In this document: positions 50,114 through 58,847 of the stretch, piece after piece
Layout: the number at the start of each line of letters is the position of its first letter
Numbering within the stretch: the first letter of the stretch is position 1
Assembly: GCF_014596725.1 (NCBI RefSeq)
Contig: NZ_JACVEG010000008.1
Span: 32,001-96,000, forward strand
Direction: 5' to 3'
Source: Vibrio sp. Y2-5
GTDB taxonomy: Bacteria > Pseudomonadota > Gammaproteobacteria > Enterobacterales > Vibrionaceae
Length of the DNA: 64,000 nt
Made by a program: the position numbers and the translations under genes
The notes under the pieces: model-generated
Seen by the model: only the letters and a program-made list of their open reading frames with translations
What the model was told of the DNA's origin: nothing
Databases searched by the model: none

Positions 50114-50665
50114 GTGGGTAACAACAATAAAACAATACGAAAAATTAGGTTAGAAATTTTAATTGCACTATCGTATCTATCGCTTACTGTCGGTTTGGTA
50201 ATGAAGTCCCAATTTTCGTTTCCGGCAAACATCGAAGATTTGGTTGCACCACCAATTTTGAACACCCTCTTAAACTTTGCTTTAGTGACGTTAGTACCTC
50301 AAAGCTTCCAACAGTGGTGGAATAATATCGTTCCTCAATACTCAATTTTATCAACGTGTCTAATTATAGTTGGTACCACTGTCATGCTGTCCCTAGTGTT
50401 AATACGATTAAGCCTTGAACCTAGAAAGATCCGTCTTGAGGTTATAGGCATATTGTTGCTAGCAATATCGGCGTTTTTAAGTCTTTATTGTTATGTGAAA
50501 TTTTGGGGATGGGTAGGCATCAATTCGAATCTACTTAGTTGGAGCATGCTTCTGATGCTAATACCTTGGTTGGCAATTTCTGTTTTATGTGTGGCGTACA
50601 TTTTCACAAAAATCGGTTTTTTTGAGAAAGAAAAGTTTGACTCGTTTCTTGCCTATATTAGGTAG
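50114..50665 (+). CDS. Membrane protein
   Basis: 183 residues, GTG start. Four membrane helices (ILIALSYLSLTVGLVM; STCLIIVGTTVMLSLVLI; VIGILLLAISAFLSLYCYV; MLLMLIPWLAISVLCVAYIF). Not recognised. Confidence 0.5.
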   Translation: MGNNNKTIRKIRLEILIALSYLSLTVGLVMKSQFSFPANIEDLVAPPILNTLLNFALVTLVPQSFQQWWNNIVPQYSILSTCLIIVGTTVMLSLVLIRLSLEPRKIRLEVIGILLLAISAFLSLYCYVKFWGWVGINSNLLSWSMLLMLIPWLAISVLCVAYIFTKIGFFEKEKFDSFLAYIR

Positions 50666-50735
50666 AAGTTCATGTTGAGCGGCAACATACGTTATTAAGT
50701 CTGTAATAGTATTGGACAATTTAAAGGTATACAGA

Positions 50736-51101
50736 ATGAGAGATTTCCTAATAAATTTTTGTGTTATGGTCGGTTCCGGTCTAGGCATGCTAATTCTTGG
50801 AGGGGCAATTTGCTTTGGCTTAGGGTGGGTCATTAGCATTTTGGGTTTGAGCACCCTCATTGATGCTGGTGCGGTTGCTTCAGCTTCTCAATACTGGGAG
50901 TACGTTCAGCGAGTAACTTTGCTAATATTGCTTCCTCCTATCTATATCGGCGTATTTCGTATGCTTCCAATCTCTGAACAAGTAGAATTAAAGGAAGCGG
51001 CTAAGGTCACTGGTATTGCTTTGGTGTACACAGGAGCATGGTTAGGGAAAGTTCTCTTTTTCGCTATCGGTGTATACATATTCGCTACAGTTTTTAAGTG
51101 A
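50736..51101 (+). CDS. Membrane protein
   Basis: 121 residues from ATG 50736 (AAAGG upstream). Three membrane helices (FLINFCVMVGSGLGMLIL; VTLLILLPPIYIGVF; LGKVLFFAIGVYIFATVF). Not recognised. Confidence 0.5.
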   Translation: MRDFLINFCVMVGSGLGMLILGGAICFGLGWVISILGLSTLIDAGAVASASQYWEYVQRVTLLILLPPIYIGVFRMLPISEQVELKEAAKVTGIALVYTGAWLGKVLFFAIGVYIFATVFK

Positions 51102-51150
51102 AACCTGTAGACCATCATACTGATCCGAGCCAACTCAATAATTCACTGGC

Positions 51151-51312
51151 TTATTTCCAACCTTTCAAACGTTCGATTTTTTTGGTATTTTTAAAATACT
51201 GTCGGACTAAGTCACCGCGAGCCTTGCCAACGCTCAACGACCATTCAATTTTTTTACAGTATTCACATCTTTCTTTGGAGTGCTGTGAGGCAAGCACATC
51301 ACTCCGATACAT
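51151..51312 (-). CDS. 53-residue protein with a CEYC motif
   Basis: ATG at 51312 on the minus strand, TAA at 51151. Contains RCEYCKKIEWSLSVGKARG and then DLVRQYFKNTKK. Composition looks more protein-like than the overlapping plus-strand frame (51098-51361). No clear SD. Confidence 0.35.
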   Translation of the reverse strand: MYRSDVLASQHSKERCEYCKKIEWSLSVGKARGDLVRQYFKNTKKIERLKGWK

Positions 51313-51327
51313 TTGTGAGTATTGTAA

Positions 51328-52500
51328 ATGTCAAAATCAACGCTCGATTCCACAGAAGTAATTGTTTATCCAAGCGAGTTTGGATTATTTAAACAGTTTA
51401 TTGAAAACTTATGTCATAGGATTTGCTACTTTTACCGTGATCAAAAATATCCCAGTGCATTCAAGCGGAACGATGCAGGAGCCCGGGCTTTTGGTTACAA
51501 ATCTCATTCAGACCTGATAGCGAGGTGCAAAGGAGCTACGAAGCCGGAAGAAACTAGTACTTTTCACGTATATGCACTTTGGCGAGATAGAATTTCCAAT
51601 AAAAAACTTGCTTCAGAGTTACAGCATTGCTTTAAAAACCTATCACCAGATCAGATTTGCCATTCTTTTGAAAACGCCCCGCCTAAACAAACAGAATTTA
51701 AAGTAGTTGATGGGACGCCTATCTGCCAATTCAGTCCATTAGATCCCGATATAAGCAACGAGCAGAGAACTCAAGAAGAGTTGGATACTTGGTGGAATAC
51801 ACCTTTCGTATTGAACACCTACGACGGACAAAGAAATCGATATACTTTGTACGTCTTAAACGGCGGTGCTTGGGACCGCGCTACAGGGCAGGCATGGTGC
51901 GACAATTTAGAGGATGCTTTAAAAGCTGCTCGAGATCTCAAGAACAGTAATACACAGTATCGTGATTATGGTGAGCCGGAAGCTGCTATAACGTTAATAA
52001 AAATACCTGGAAGTGTAGATGAACATGAAGCAGTAAAACTGATACTCAGTGAATCGCAAAAGCTCCTGATGTATGCCGGTAAAGTAAAGAATGTGCTTGA
52101 GTATGTATCGGTTCAATTTGTAGAGCAGAAGGATATTGATTTACGCTATGTTTGTACATTGCTGAATGAGACGTCAATAGATGGTATGTATCTCGGTACT
52201 TCCGATACTTATTTTCCGTTCAATGGTGCTGATATAGGTATGGACGGTCATATTGTCTTTGAAGTTGATGACCACTATCTTGCTCAGTTCATCGCTCTAG
52301 GCAAAACAGCAGCAATAAAGCGACATTTTGATTCATCGCTGCCAAAGAGCCCGGAGGATTTTGAAAACTGGGTTCTTGGAGAGGGTAGGACAGCAACGGA
52401 TATTTATTTTGATTTAGCTGGACCCAACACTATGAAAAATAATCTTCAAGTCGTAGCTTATACATTAGATGGTCTCGACTACTACACAATGAAAATGTAG
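51328..52500 (+). CDS. Large hypothetical protein
   Basis: 390 residues, soluble. The N-terminal 90 residues are helical and basic (YPSAFKRNDAGARAFGYKSHSDLIAR); the middle is Trp/Tyr-rich (WWNTPFVLNTYDGQRNRYTL); the C-terminal part is acidic. No motif recognised. Confidence 0.6.
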   Translation: MSKSTLDSTEVIVYPSEFGLFKQFIENLCHRICYFYRDQKYPSAFKRNDAGARAFGYKSHSDLIARCKGATKPEETSTFHVYALWRDRISNKKLASELQHCFKNLSPDQICHSFENAPPKQTEFKVVDGTPICQFSPLDPDISNEQRTQEELDTWWNTPFVLNTYDGQRNRYTLYVLNGGAWDRATGQAWCDNLEDALKAARDLKNSNTQYRDYGEPEAAITLIKIPGSVDEHEAVKLILSESQKLLMYAGKVKNVLEYVSVQFVEQKDIDLRYVCTLLNETSIDGMYLGTSDTYFPFNGADIGMDGHIVFEVDDHYLAQFIALGKTAAIKRHFDSSLPKSPEDFENWVLGEGRTATDIYFDLAGPNTMKNNLQVVAYTLDGLDYYTMKM

Positions 52501-52636
52501 ATTGAATATTCTAAGGACAAACCGGTGATATCGAAATGTAATTTACTGAAACGTCTGCTATGAGGGCGGTGACTCACTAGGTTTTGGCCACAAATTTAGT
52601 AGCACCTACAAGCAACATTAATTTGGGGAATTTTGA

Positions 52637-52861
52637 ATGGAAAATCGATCAGTACTTAAATCTGAACAAAGCTGTAGTTTAGTAAAAGTTGAGCAATGTG
52701 ATATTTACGGCAATGTCATTTCGACCTCTTTCTTGGTGATAGATGAAAATGGTCAAGAAAAACCATATTCATCTCTGGCAGCGGCTAATTCTGCTTATGC
52801 AAACCGTGTCTATGAGGCTGAACAGCGTTTGGGTTATAGCTCCCCAAGTATGGGAATGTAG
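52637..52861 (+). CDS. Small hypothetical protein
   Basis: 74 residues; GGGGAATTTTGA upstream. Soluble. A longer frame overlapping its 3' end (from 52743) is not used. Confidence 0.5.
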   Translation: MENRSVLKSEQSCSLVKVEQCDIYGNVISTSFLVIDENGQEKPYSSLAAANSAYANRVYEAEQRLGYSSPSMGM

Positions 52862-52874
52862 AAAGGTGGCATTT

Positions 52875-53255
52875 ATGACTGTACCGCTATGGGAAATAAC
52901 GCAAAAGTTGCACCAAGCTGGTGAGCAAGCGATTAAATTCTCCGTGCACAAGTTCGATCCCTACAATCAAGGGCGAGAAACAACGCTAGTTGAAGCTGTC
53001 CGCTGCTTAACTTTTCAATCACGTTTTGCTGGCTCTCACTCGTTTGTTGATAGTAAGACCAAAGAGCCAATGAACTTACAAATTGACATTGAATCTCTAA
53101 CAGACGTACCAATGCTAGGTAAATTTCTGTCAGTATATATCTCAGACGGGACAGAAAAATTCCTATCTCAATTTGTCGTAACTGAGAGCAAATCACATTA
53201 CTTCTTTTTAGATTTTGGCCTCGCAAAAGCTAAAGCAAGAAGTGTCGAGGTTTAA
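52875..53255 (+). CDS. Hypothetical soluble protein
   Basis: 126 residues from ATG 52875 (AAAGGTGG upstream), 13 nt after the preceding stop. Mixed alpha/beta. Not recognised. Confidence 0.55.
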   Translation: MTVPLWEITQKLHQAGEQAIKFSVHKFDPYNQGRETTLVEAVRCLTFQSRFAGSHSFVDSKTKEPMNLQIDIESLTDVPMLGKFLSVYISDGTEKFLSQFVVTESKSHYFFLDFGLAKAKARSVEV

Positions 53256-53270
53256 GCAGATAATCGTAAT

Positions 53271-54146
53271 ATGAATAAAGTCAAAACACCGCTATCCCCG
53301 AACTTTACGTACAGTCTTATGGAAATATTCCGTAAATTGAACAAGTCTCACAAGCGTAAATTGTTCCTATCAACGTTACATTCTTCAGATGTCAAATCGA
53401 TAATGGTGTGCTATTCAAACTTTGTAGAGCTACCACACCTTAAATCGCACATAGAGTCTCTAATGTGGCGTGGATTACCCCATAATCATGTTATTGAAAA
53501 AATGCGCTCATATGGGTTACCCGAACGATATCAAAGAGCCGTGATCAAGAAAGCGAGTTGTTGTGTAGCTAATAAATCCGCAGGCTATGGTTTAGTTCTC
53601 CCACTATTTACAATCGACAGTTGTATTAAACCTCAATCGCCATATCGGTTAATTGACGTGTCAAAGGTTGAAAAGTTTGCTCATGGCGATTTATCGTCAA
53701 TCGATAGTCATTTAAAAGCACTCCTTGGAACGAGCTTTCGCCAGTACGACATAGAACGATTAAGATTAATCTATGCAAGGCTAACGCGACGCAAAACACT
53801 ACTTAACATAGGGAACCCCAAACTAATTTCTAAGAGTCAGTTCCATTGGCATTTGTCGAGTGGTAACAATGCAATAAATCGAAACAAAGGGTTCTCACCA
53901 TCAGGATTATCCAATTTTGGTTTCTTGAGTTTAGCTGACGCACTAGATTGGCTAAATTCTATATCAAGAGAACTGGTATGGCGTGATGGATATACATTCA
54001 AAGTTAGAGGACTTAAAGGCTCTTTCGCGGTGACTAATAAAAGAAGGGAGCTCCCAAGCGATCATGTCAATATAAGTAAGCATCATAGACACTTTCCAGC
54101 AATCTCCCCAGAAATGCGAGCAAGGCTAGTTGCAAAGGCTGCTTAA
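53271..54146 (+). CDS. Basic hypothetical protein
   Basis: 291 residues, strongly basic and helical (KLNKSHKRKLFLSTLH; RLIYARLTRRKTLL), possibly DNA- or RNA-binding. Not recognised. Convergent with umuC. Confidence 0.55.
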   Translation: MNKVKTPLSPNFTYSLMEIFRKLNKSHKRKLFLSTLHSSDVKSIMVCYSNFVELPHLKSHIESLMWRGLPHNHVIEKMRSYGLPERYQRAVIKKASCCVANKSAGYGLVLPLFTIDSCIKPQSPYRLIDVSKVEKFAHGDLSSIDSHLKALLGTSFRQYDIERLRLIYARLTRRKTLLNIGNPKLISKSQFHWHLSSGNNAINRNKGFSPSGLSNFGFLSLADALDWLNSISRELVWRDGYTFKVRGLKGSFAVTNKRRELPSDHVNISKHHRHFPAISPEMRARLVAKAA

Positions 54147-54158
54147 GTGGCGATAAAG

Positions 54159-54228
54159 GCAATTGTCTTATACGGCACAATGCTGGACAATTGCTGACTA
54201 GAAACAACCGGACATTTACAGCCGTATA
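54159..54228. terminator. Structured spacer between convergent genes
   Basis: GCAATTGTC (54159-54167) pairs with GACAATTGC (54186-54194). TATACGGC (54169-54176) pairs with GCCGTATA (54221-54228). The two pairings interleave (pseudoknot-like) and probably terminate one or both convergent messages. Confidence 0.45.
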
Positions 54229-54237
54229 GTAACAGAC

Positions 54238-55509
54238 TTAACATTTTATTTTCGGTAAGTCTTTCCAGTTGGTTAGGTAAGCAGGTGAGAGGTGTTTACG
54301 TAACATCCCTGATTCATTTTCAACCTTCAGAGCTCCGAGCGTGATCATTCGGGAACCAAAGCGGCGATTTAGGCCATCTACAGTACTCATGAGTTTTGGA
54401 GCGGCTGGTGGGGCAAATAGGTCTCCTTGCTGATGCTTTGTTTGCTCAAGCCCTAATAGCCTGCAACCGATCTTGTAATAATCAACATGCTCTCTATATA
54501 GCTCTCCCATGGAGTCAGAAAGACCTTTTAGGAAAACTCTCGTGTCATCGGAAGGATATTCAAATAGCAAGTTGGCACTGAATGACTTTGGAGAAGTTTC
54601 AAACCGGCTTGATTGGGCAAAGACAATCATTTGCCGAGCCGTCAAACCCTGGGCTCGCAATTTTTCTGTAGCTATAGAGATTCTTTCACTCAATGACTGG
54701 TGCAAAGACGCTTCTGAAGTAGCTCTCACGGTAAGGCTGATAGAGGACGAGATTTCCTTTCTACCTTCAATTGTTGGGAATGAGTTGAAATCATAAACAA
54801 CTTCATTATTGAGCTCACGTACCGTTCTCTCGAGAGTGATTCCGAACCAGTCATTAGCTTTTGAAGTGGATACTCTACTAAGATCCAGTGCAGTGTTTAT
54901 TCCATTACGCTTGAGAAAAAGTGTTTTGGATCTACCCACATTCCAAACTTCAGAAACCGGAACCGAGCTTAAAAGTTGATTTCTGGATTCCTCATTAATC
55001 ACACAAATCCCACGGTAGCCCGAAACATTTTTCCCAATGTAGCTCGCACATTTCGATAGAGTAAATGTTGTAGAAATTCCAGCCCCGATAGGAAGTCGAG
55101 TGTGATCCCAAACAGTTCTACGTAATTGCCGAGCCACAGCAAGTTGGTCTTCATATGAATTTAGAAATTCTGGTAATTGGCAGAACACTTCATCAATCGA
55201 ATACTGCTCAATACGAGTAAGAAGGTTTTCGCTACGTATACATTCAACTAAGCGCTTCGACATTGAATCATAGAGCTGATAGTTGCTACTGAAAAGAGTG
55301 CACCGGCCTGTATCAAAGAAATGGCGTTGTTCGACGACCGACTTGAACTTCTTCACGCCTAATCGCTTTGCAGCGCGATTGCAAGCAACAATGACGCCAT
55401 CGCCATTTGAGGCAACAGCGACCGCAGAATTATTAATTCGTAAATCAGGCCGAAATACGACTTCACAATTTGCATACATGCTGTGGACGTCTAGCAAACC
55501 AACAATCAT
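54238..55509 (-). CDS. umuC: UmuC-type Y-family DNA polymerase
   Basis: 423 residues, full UmuC length. Catalytic acids are intact: Asp7 in GLLDVHSMYANCE, and Asp106-Glu107 in YSIDEVF. FSSNYQLYDSMSKR and LPIGAGISTTFTLSKCA are typical palm and finger segments. A clamp-binding-like motif, QQGDLF, lies at 360-365. It is the catalytic subunit of a Pol V-type mutasome doing translesion synthesis. It overlaps umuD by 4 nt and is under the same LexA box. Confidence 0.95.
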   Translation of the reverse strand: MIVGLLDVHSMYANCEVVFRPDLRINNSAVAVASNGDGVIVACNRAAKRLGVKKFKSVVEQRHFFDTGRCTLFSSNYQLYDSMSKRLVECIRSENLLTRIEQYSIDEVFCQLPEFLNSYEDQLAVARQLRRTVWDHTRLPIGAGISTTFTLSKCASYIGKNVSGYRGICVINEESRNQLLSSVPVSEVWNVGRSKTLFLKRNGINTALDLSRVSTSKANDWFGITLERTVRELNNEVVYDFNSFPTIEGRKEISSSISLTVRATSEASLHQSLSERISIATEKLRAQGLTARQMIVFAQSSRFETSPKSFSANLLFEYPSDDTRVFLKGLSDSMGELYREHVDYYKIGCRLLGLEQTKHQQGDLFAPPAAPKLMSTVDGLNRRFGSRMITLGALKVENESGMLRKHLSPAYLTNWKDLPKIKC

Positions 55510-55874
55510 CTGTAATTCAACGGTCTTAAGCAGCGCAGAGATTGCGAAATTACGGCTTCTACTACTACCATTTCGTTAAGTGGAATGGGGGGTTCATTGT
55601 CACTTCGCAGGCAATGATGATTAACATCGAAAACCCTTACAATGAACTCACCATCTACCAAAGCCACAATCACATCACCATGAGTAGCGGTAAGAGCTCG
55701 ATTAGCGACCAGTAAATCGTTATTAAAAATGCCACGGCTCCGTAGCCCGTCCCCGTTAGCTACACAAAAAAAAGTCGCGTGTTTCTTTTCTCCTACGACT
55801 AATTCGTGCAAGTCTAGTTCACTCAGGGATGCATATTCGTTTGCTGGCGATTCAAATTTACTGACAATAGGCAT
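55506..55874 (-). CDS. umuD: UmuD'-like protein lacking cleavage region and catalytic dyad
   Basis: 122 residues from ATG 55874, directly below the LexA box; a start at 55934 would lie upstream of the LexA box. The protein begins MPIVSKFESPANEYA, which aligns with the start of processed UmuD' (FPSPAADYV). The N-terminal 24 residues with the Cys-Gly cleavage site are therefore absent. The catalytic Ser in SGDSM is replaced (NGDGL), and the Lys in GEFTVKK is replaced (GEFIVRV). It should act as UmuD' with no RecA-stimulated cleavage. Confidence 0.85.
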   Translation of the reverse strand: MPIVSKFESPANEYASLSELDLHELVVGEKKHATFFCVANGDGLRSRGIFNNDLLVANRALTATHGDVIVALVDGEFIVRVFDVNHHCLRSDNEPPIPLNEMVVVEAVISQSLRCLRPLNYR

Positions 55875-55884
55875 AATTATAGCA

Positions 55885-55900
55885 CTGTTTATATATACAG
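55885..55900 (-). promoter_or_regulatory. LexA box of umuDC
   Basis: CTGT-N8-ACAG (CTGTTTATATATACAG), a perfect SOS box, 10 nt upstream of the UmuD start. Confidence 0.9.
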
Positions 55901-56065
55901 TATTAATTATGGTTTCAATAAACCAGCACGTCAATATGGGTTCAAACCATTAAAAGTCAACTGCGTAATTTACGACCAACCTAAAAGCGGGGGAGACCGT
56001 TAATAAGTAGGATTGGTTGTATAGAGAGGGATTTGAGTCTGATGGTAGTTGCGCGGGAAGACTAG

Positions 56066-56953
56066 TTAGGCATTTGCAGTAGATGAAGGCGCCCCAGTTA
56101 TATCCAAGAACACATTAAATAAGTCCTTTCCGAGTGTTGCAATTGCGTGGTGTAAATTAATGGGTTCTTCTCTATCTTTTCGGTTTATATTGTCGCTCGT
56201 GGAAAAGTTATGTAGTCGTGAGCTAAATCCCGCATCATTTTTAATAACTCTAGCGATCGCATCAATATCGAATGTCTCATTCTGCAGAAGGCTATAAACC
56301 TCTGCGTATGTTTTCTCAAGAGGTTTAACTGTAACAAATGAAAGCACTTCAGGCTTAGATAAGTAATAACCTTGGAAAAAATCAAATCCAAATTTGAGGC
56401 AATGAGTCATAACCGATTCAGACTCCACTTTCTCGGCAAGAAGCTTGAGGTTAGGGAATTGGTGTTTTAACTGTTCTAGGATACGAATAACATCTGAACT
56501 GAATACATCGAAGTTAAGAACATCAATTTTTACGATATACACGTATGGCAGGATTTGAGACCATAATTCATATTGCTCAATATTGAAGTCATCAAGTGCA
56601 ATCCTGTAACCTAGTGTGTGCAGTTCTGTTAAAGAGGAAGTTAGTGCTGTGTCGGGTTTAGCGCTTTCTAAAATTTCAATTACTACTTTGTGAGCCGGGA
56701 GTAATTTAGGGTACTGGTCAAGGATAGTTCGTTGATCAAAATTTACGAAATAATCGGCCCCGTGTTCTTCTTGCTGGTGCAATCCATATAGCAGTTGGTG
56801 AGAAATGATTGACGCTGTAGCATCACGCGAACTCACATGACTAGGGAAGCAATTTTTATCAGAATCTCGATAAAGCATCTCAAAACCAACAGCTTGCAAC
56901 GATCGGTCGAAAATTGGTTGTTTGCCAACGTATGTCATATCGTGTAAATTCAT
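56066..56953 (-). CDS. EAL-HDOD protein (YuxH-like)
   Basis: About 295 residues from ATG 56953; upstream in-frame starts at 56962 and 57028 are possible. TYVGKQPIFDRSLQ is the typical YuxH-family start. The EAL domain has ExLxR (EMLYR), Asn in YFVNFDQ, Glu in VIEILES, ALDDF, VKID, LAEKVE and FFQGYYLSKP, so most metal and substrate residues are present. The C-terminal 90 residues are an HDOD-like helical part. It may degrade or sense c-di-GMP, with a regulatory HDOD output. Confidence 0.8.
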   Translation of the reverse strand: MNLHDMTYVGKQPIFDRSLQAVGFEMLYRDSDKNCFPSHVSSRDATASIISHQLLYGLHQQEEHGADYFVNFDQRTILDQYPKLLPAHKVVIEILESAKPDTALTSSLTELHTLGYRIALDDFNIEQYELWSQILPYVYIVKIDVLNFDVFSSDVIRILEQLKHQFPNLKLLAEKVESESVMTHCLKFGFDFFQGYYLSKPEVLSFVTVKPLEKTYAEVYSLLQNETFDIDAIARVIKNDAGFSSRLHNFSTSDNINRKDREEPINLHHAIATLGKDLFNVFLDITGAPSSTANA

Positions 56954-57159
56954 CGCACCCATTACCGTGTGATTGTCTAATATATCAGAACGAATCCCAT
57001 GATTTTCACATAAAACGGTTCTCTGCACAATATTTGTCCTGTGAATTCGTAGTCAGCGACAATGCTCTCAATACCTCTTAAAAAGTGTGATACGCTCTGA
57101 TTAACTGTAACGCTTGGTTACAAATTAATACTGAAAAGTACATTAGCAAGGGGTAATAT

Positions 57160-57600
57160 ATGCAAAAACAAAGTTTTGCAAAAATTCGTATTGAAGCTTT
57201 TACACAGGATTCAAATTGCAGAAATTATATTTGTAATTTTGAATCCAACGAAAACTTGTTTGTATTCATAGTTTCTGAAAGTTCAAAAACAAAATGGGTA
57301 AAAGAATGGTGCGTATGTTCATATGCTCCAGATTCTTTCACTCATGAACTTGTTAGAGGTTGGGAAGATACTAAAAGAAAAGAATTAGGCTCTTTCGAAT
57401 CCTCAAACTTTCATAGAACTGAGGTTTTGAGAATCGTTGAAGAAGTTGTTCCTTTGGGTAAACGAAGAGATGCGATTTTGAAAATTACAAATAGTGAAGT
57501 TTTAGAGATTAATGGTCAATCTGCGAGTATGGGATTACTTACATTTTTGATACAAGATATTAAGCCTGTAGATATTCCACAAAGTGCAATCAAACTATAA
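57160..57600 (+). CDS. Hypothetical protein
   Basis: 146 residues; AAGGGG upstream. Mixed alpha/beta; four Cys in the first half. Monocistronic, ending in a hairpin. Not recognised. Confidence 0.6.
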   Translation: MQKQSFAKIRIEAFTQDSNCRNYICNFESNENLFVFIVSESSKTKWVKEWCVCSYAPDSFTHELVRGWEDTKRKELGSFESSNFHRTEVLRIVEEVVPLGKRRDAILKITNSEVLEINGQSASMGLLTFLIQDIKPVDIPQSAIKL

Positions 57601-57603
57601 ATT

Positions 57604-57633
57604 AATTAGCCAACTGTAATAAGTTGGCTAATT
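57604..57633 (+). terminator. Hairpin terminator
   Basis: Perfect 12-bp stem AATTAGCCAACT/AGTTGGCTAATT with a 6-nt loop; can serve both directions. Confidence 0.75.
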
Positions 57634-57992
57634 AACTCAAGTAAATACAATTAGATAAAAAACTTGTAACTATTGGTTGTTAAAGTTGTCGTATTTTTGA
57701 GAAAATCGTGTGATATCCCATATTTGGCCTACAAGTCATACTAAATTGATTTAGTATAGGTAAGTAGAAAAGGGAAATTTTGAGATATTCTTGCAAAGAA
57801 CTAACAAAAATTATCAAATTGTTTCTGATAATTATGTGATTCATTCTGATATGTTGCATAATCACATAAAGAATGAAAGTAACCAGTGAGACAATAAGAG
57901 CTCACTCAATGCTTAGAGATGTAGCTAAGCATTTAGAGATATGACAACTTCATAGAAGAAGTAAGAGTCATACGAGGATAAGAAGGTAAACA
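57634..57992 (+). other. A/T-rich intergenic region with inverted repeats
   Basis: No gene seen in about 360 nt. TTATGTGATT (57832-57841) and AATCACATAA (57860-57869) form perfect 10-bp arms. Further on, TGCTTAG and CTAAGCA form another inverted repeat within a region where GCTTAGAGAT and CATTTAGAGATAT repeat directly. These look like operators for the zinc-finger gene. Confidence 0.4.
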
Positions 57993-58679
57993 ATGCTTAA
58001 TTCTGTTGATACAAAAACAACAAGTCGCGTTGATAATTCTGAAGAGAAAAAGAAGCCACTTACTAAGTCAGAACAAAATAGACTTAAGTGGTACGATTAC
58101 TTTGTTAATTTAGCTGAAGAAAAAGGCGGCGAAGTCGTTTCGGATAAGTACGAACGTATGCATGCCAAGATGACGTTCAAATGTGAGCATGGACATGTAT
58201 TTAGTGCGAAGTGTCATGATGTCCATCAAAAGGGCTCTTGGTGTCCAACTTGCGCTGGCAATAAGCGACTGACAGCTGAAGATTGTCAAGCTGCTGCTGA
58301 GAAGCGTAATGGAGAGTTCTTATCAAAAGATTATCTTGGTTTAGATTTAGACCATACATGGTGTTGCTCTGAAGGTCATGTTTTCAATCACACGCCTTTA
58401 AACGTCATGCACAATGATTCTTGGTGCCCGATTTGTACCAAGGCAGAAAATAAGAAAGCTTACAGATTAAAAAAGTATGAAGAAGTAAAACAACTGGCTG
58501 CCGATCATGGTGGTTTAGTCGTAAGTAAGCTTTATATCACTTCTCGATTACCAATGAGTTTCCAGTGTGCGAAAGGCCATTCATTTACAAAAACAGCAGC
58601 TAAAGTACGCTCTGGAGAATGGTGTCCGATGTGTAAGGTTGAAGAACTAGATTCTAACGATAGTTACGAAGATGAATAG
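57993..58679 (+). CDS. Triple treble-clef zinc-finger protein
   Basis: 228 residues with three repeats of about 60, each (G)G-x-(V/F)-(V/L)-S-x-x-Y ... C-x-x-GH-x-F ... WCP-x-C: CEHGHVFS/WCPTC, CSEGHVFN/WCPIC, CAKGHSFT/WCPMC. These are treble-clef zinc domains of the kind associated with nucleases and nucleic-acid binding; no nuclease domain is attached. N- and C-termini are charged. It lies upstream of the DndC-like gene but has its own terminator. Confidence 0.65.
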   Translation: MLNSVDTKTTSRVDNSEEKKKPLTKSEQNRLKWYDYFVNLAEEKGGEVVSDKYERMHAKMTFKCEHGHVFSAKCHDVHQKGSWCPTCAGNKRLTAEDCQAAAEKRNGEFLSKDYLGLDLDHTWCCSEGHVFNHTPLNVMHNDSWCPICTKAENKKAYRLKKYEEVKQLAADHGGLVVSKLYITSRLPMSFQCAKGHSFTKTAAKVRSGEWCPMCKVEELDSNDSYEDE

Positions 58680-58727
58680 CGGATTTAAAGTACAACCGTG
58701 AAATTAATTTTGCTAAAACACTTTTAT

Positions 58728-58752
58728 GCCAGTCTTTGACTGGCTTTTTTTT
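58728..58752 (+). terminator. Terminator after the zinc-finger gene
   Basis: GCCAGTC/GACTGGC stem, TTT loop, eight T residues. Confidence 0.95.
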
Positions 58753-58791
58753 AAGATAAACTACAAGAAAGTTATTCATAATGCTATATTT

Positions 58792-58841
58792 TTGATTATT
58801 GATGTAATCAATGAACCGCCGAAAGGCTTTTTAACAAGGAG
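58792..58841 (+). promoter_or_regulatory. Inverted repeat and GNRA-hairpin leader, copy 8
   Basis: TTGATTA-N6-TAATCAA (58792-58811) is an operator candidate. Then GCC-GAAA-GGC at 58818-58827, 8 nt, AAGGAG at 58836-58841 and ATG at 58848. This is the same leader as the 3.6-13.3 kb genes, 45 kb away. Confidence 0.6.
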
Positions 58842-58847
58842 TAATCT

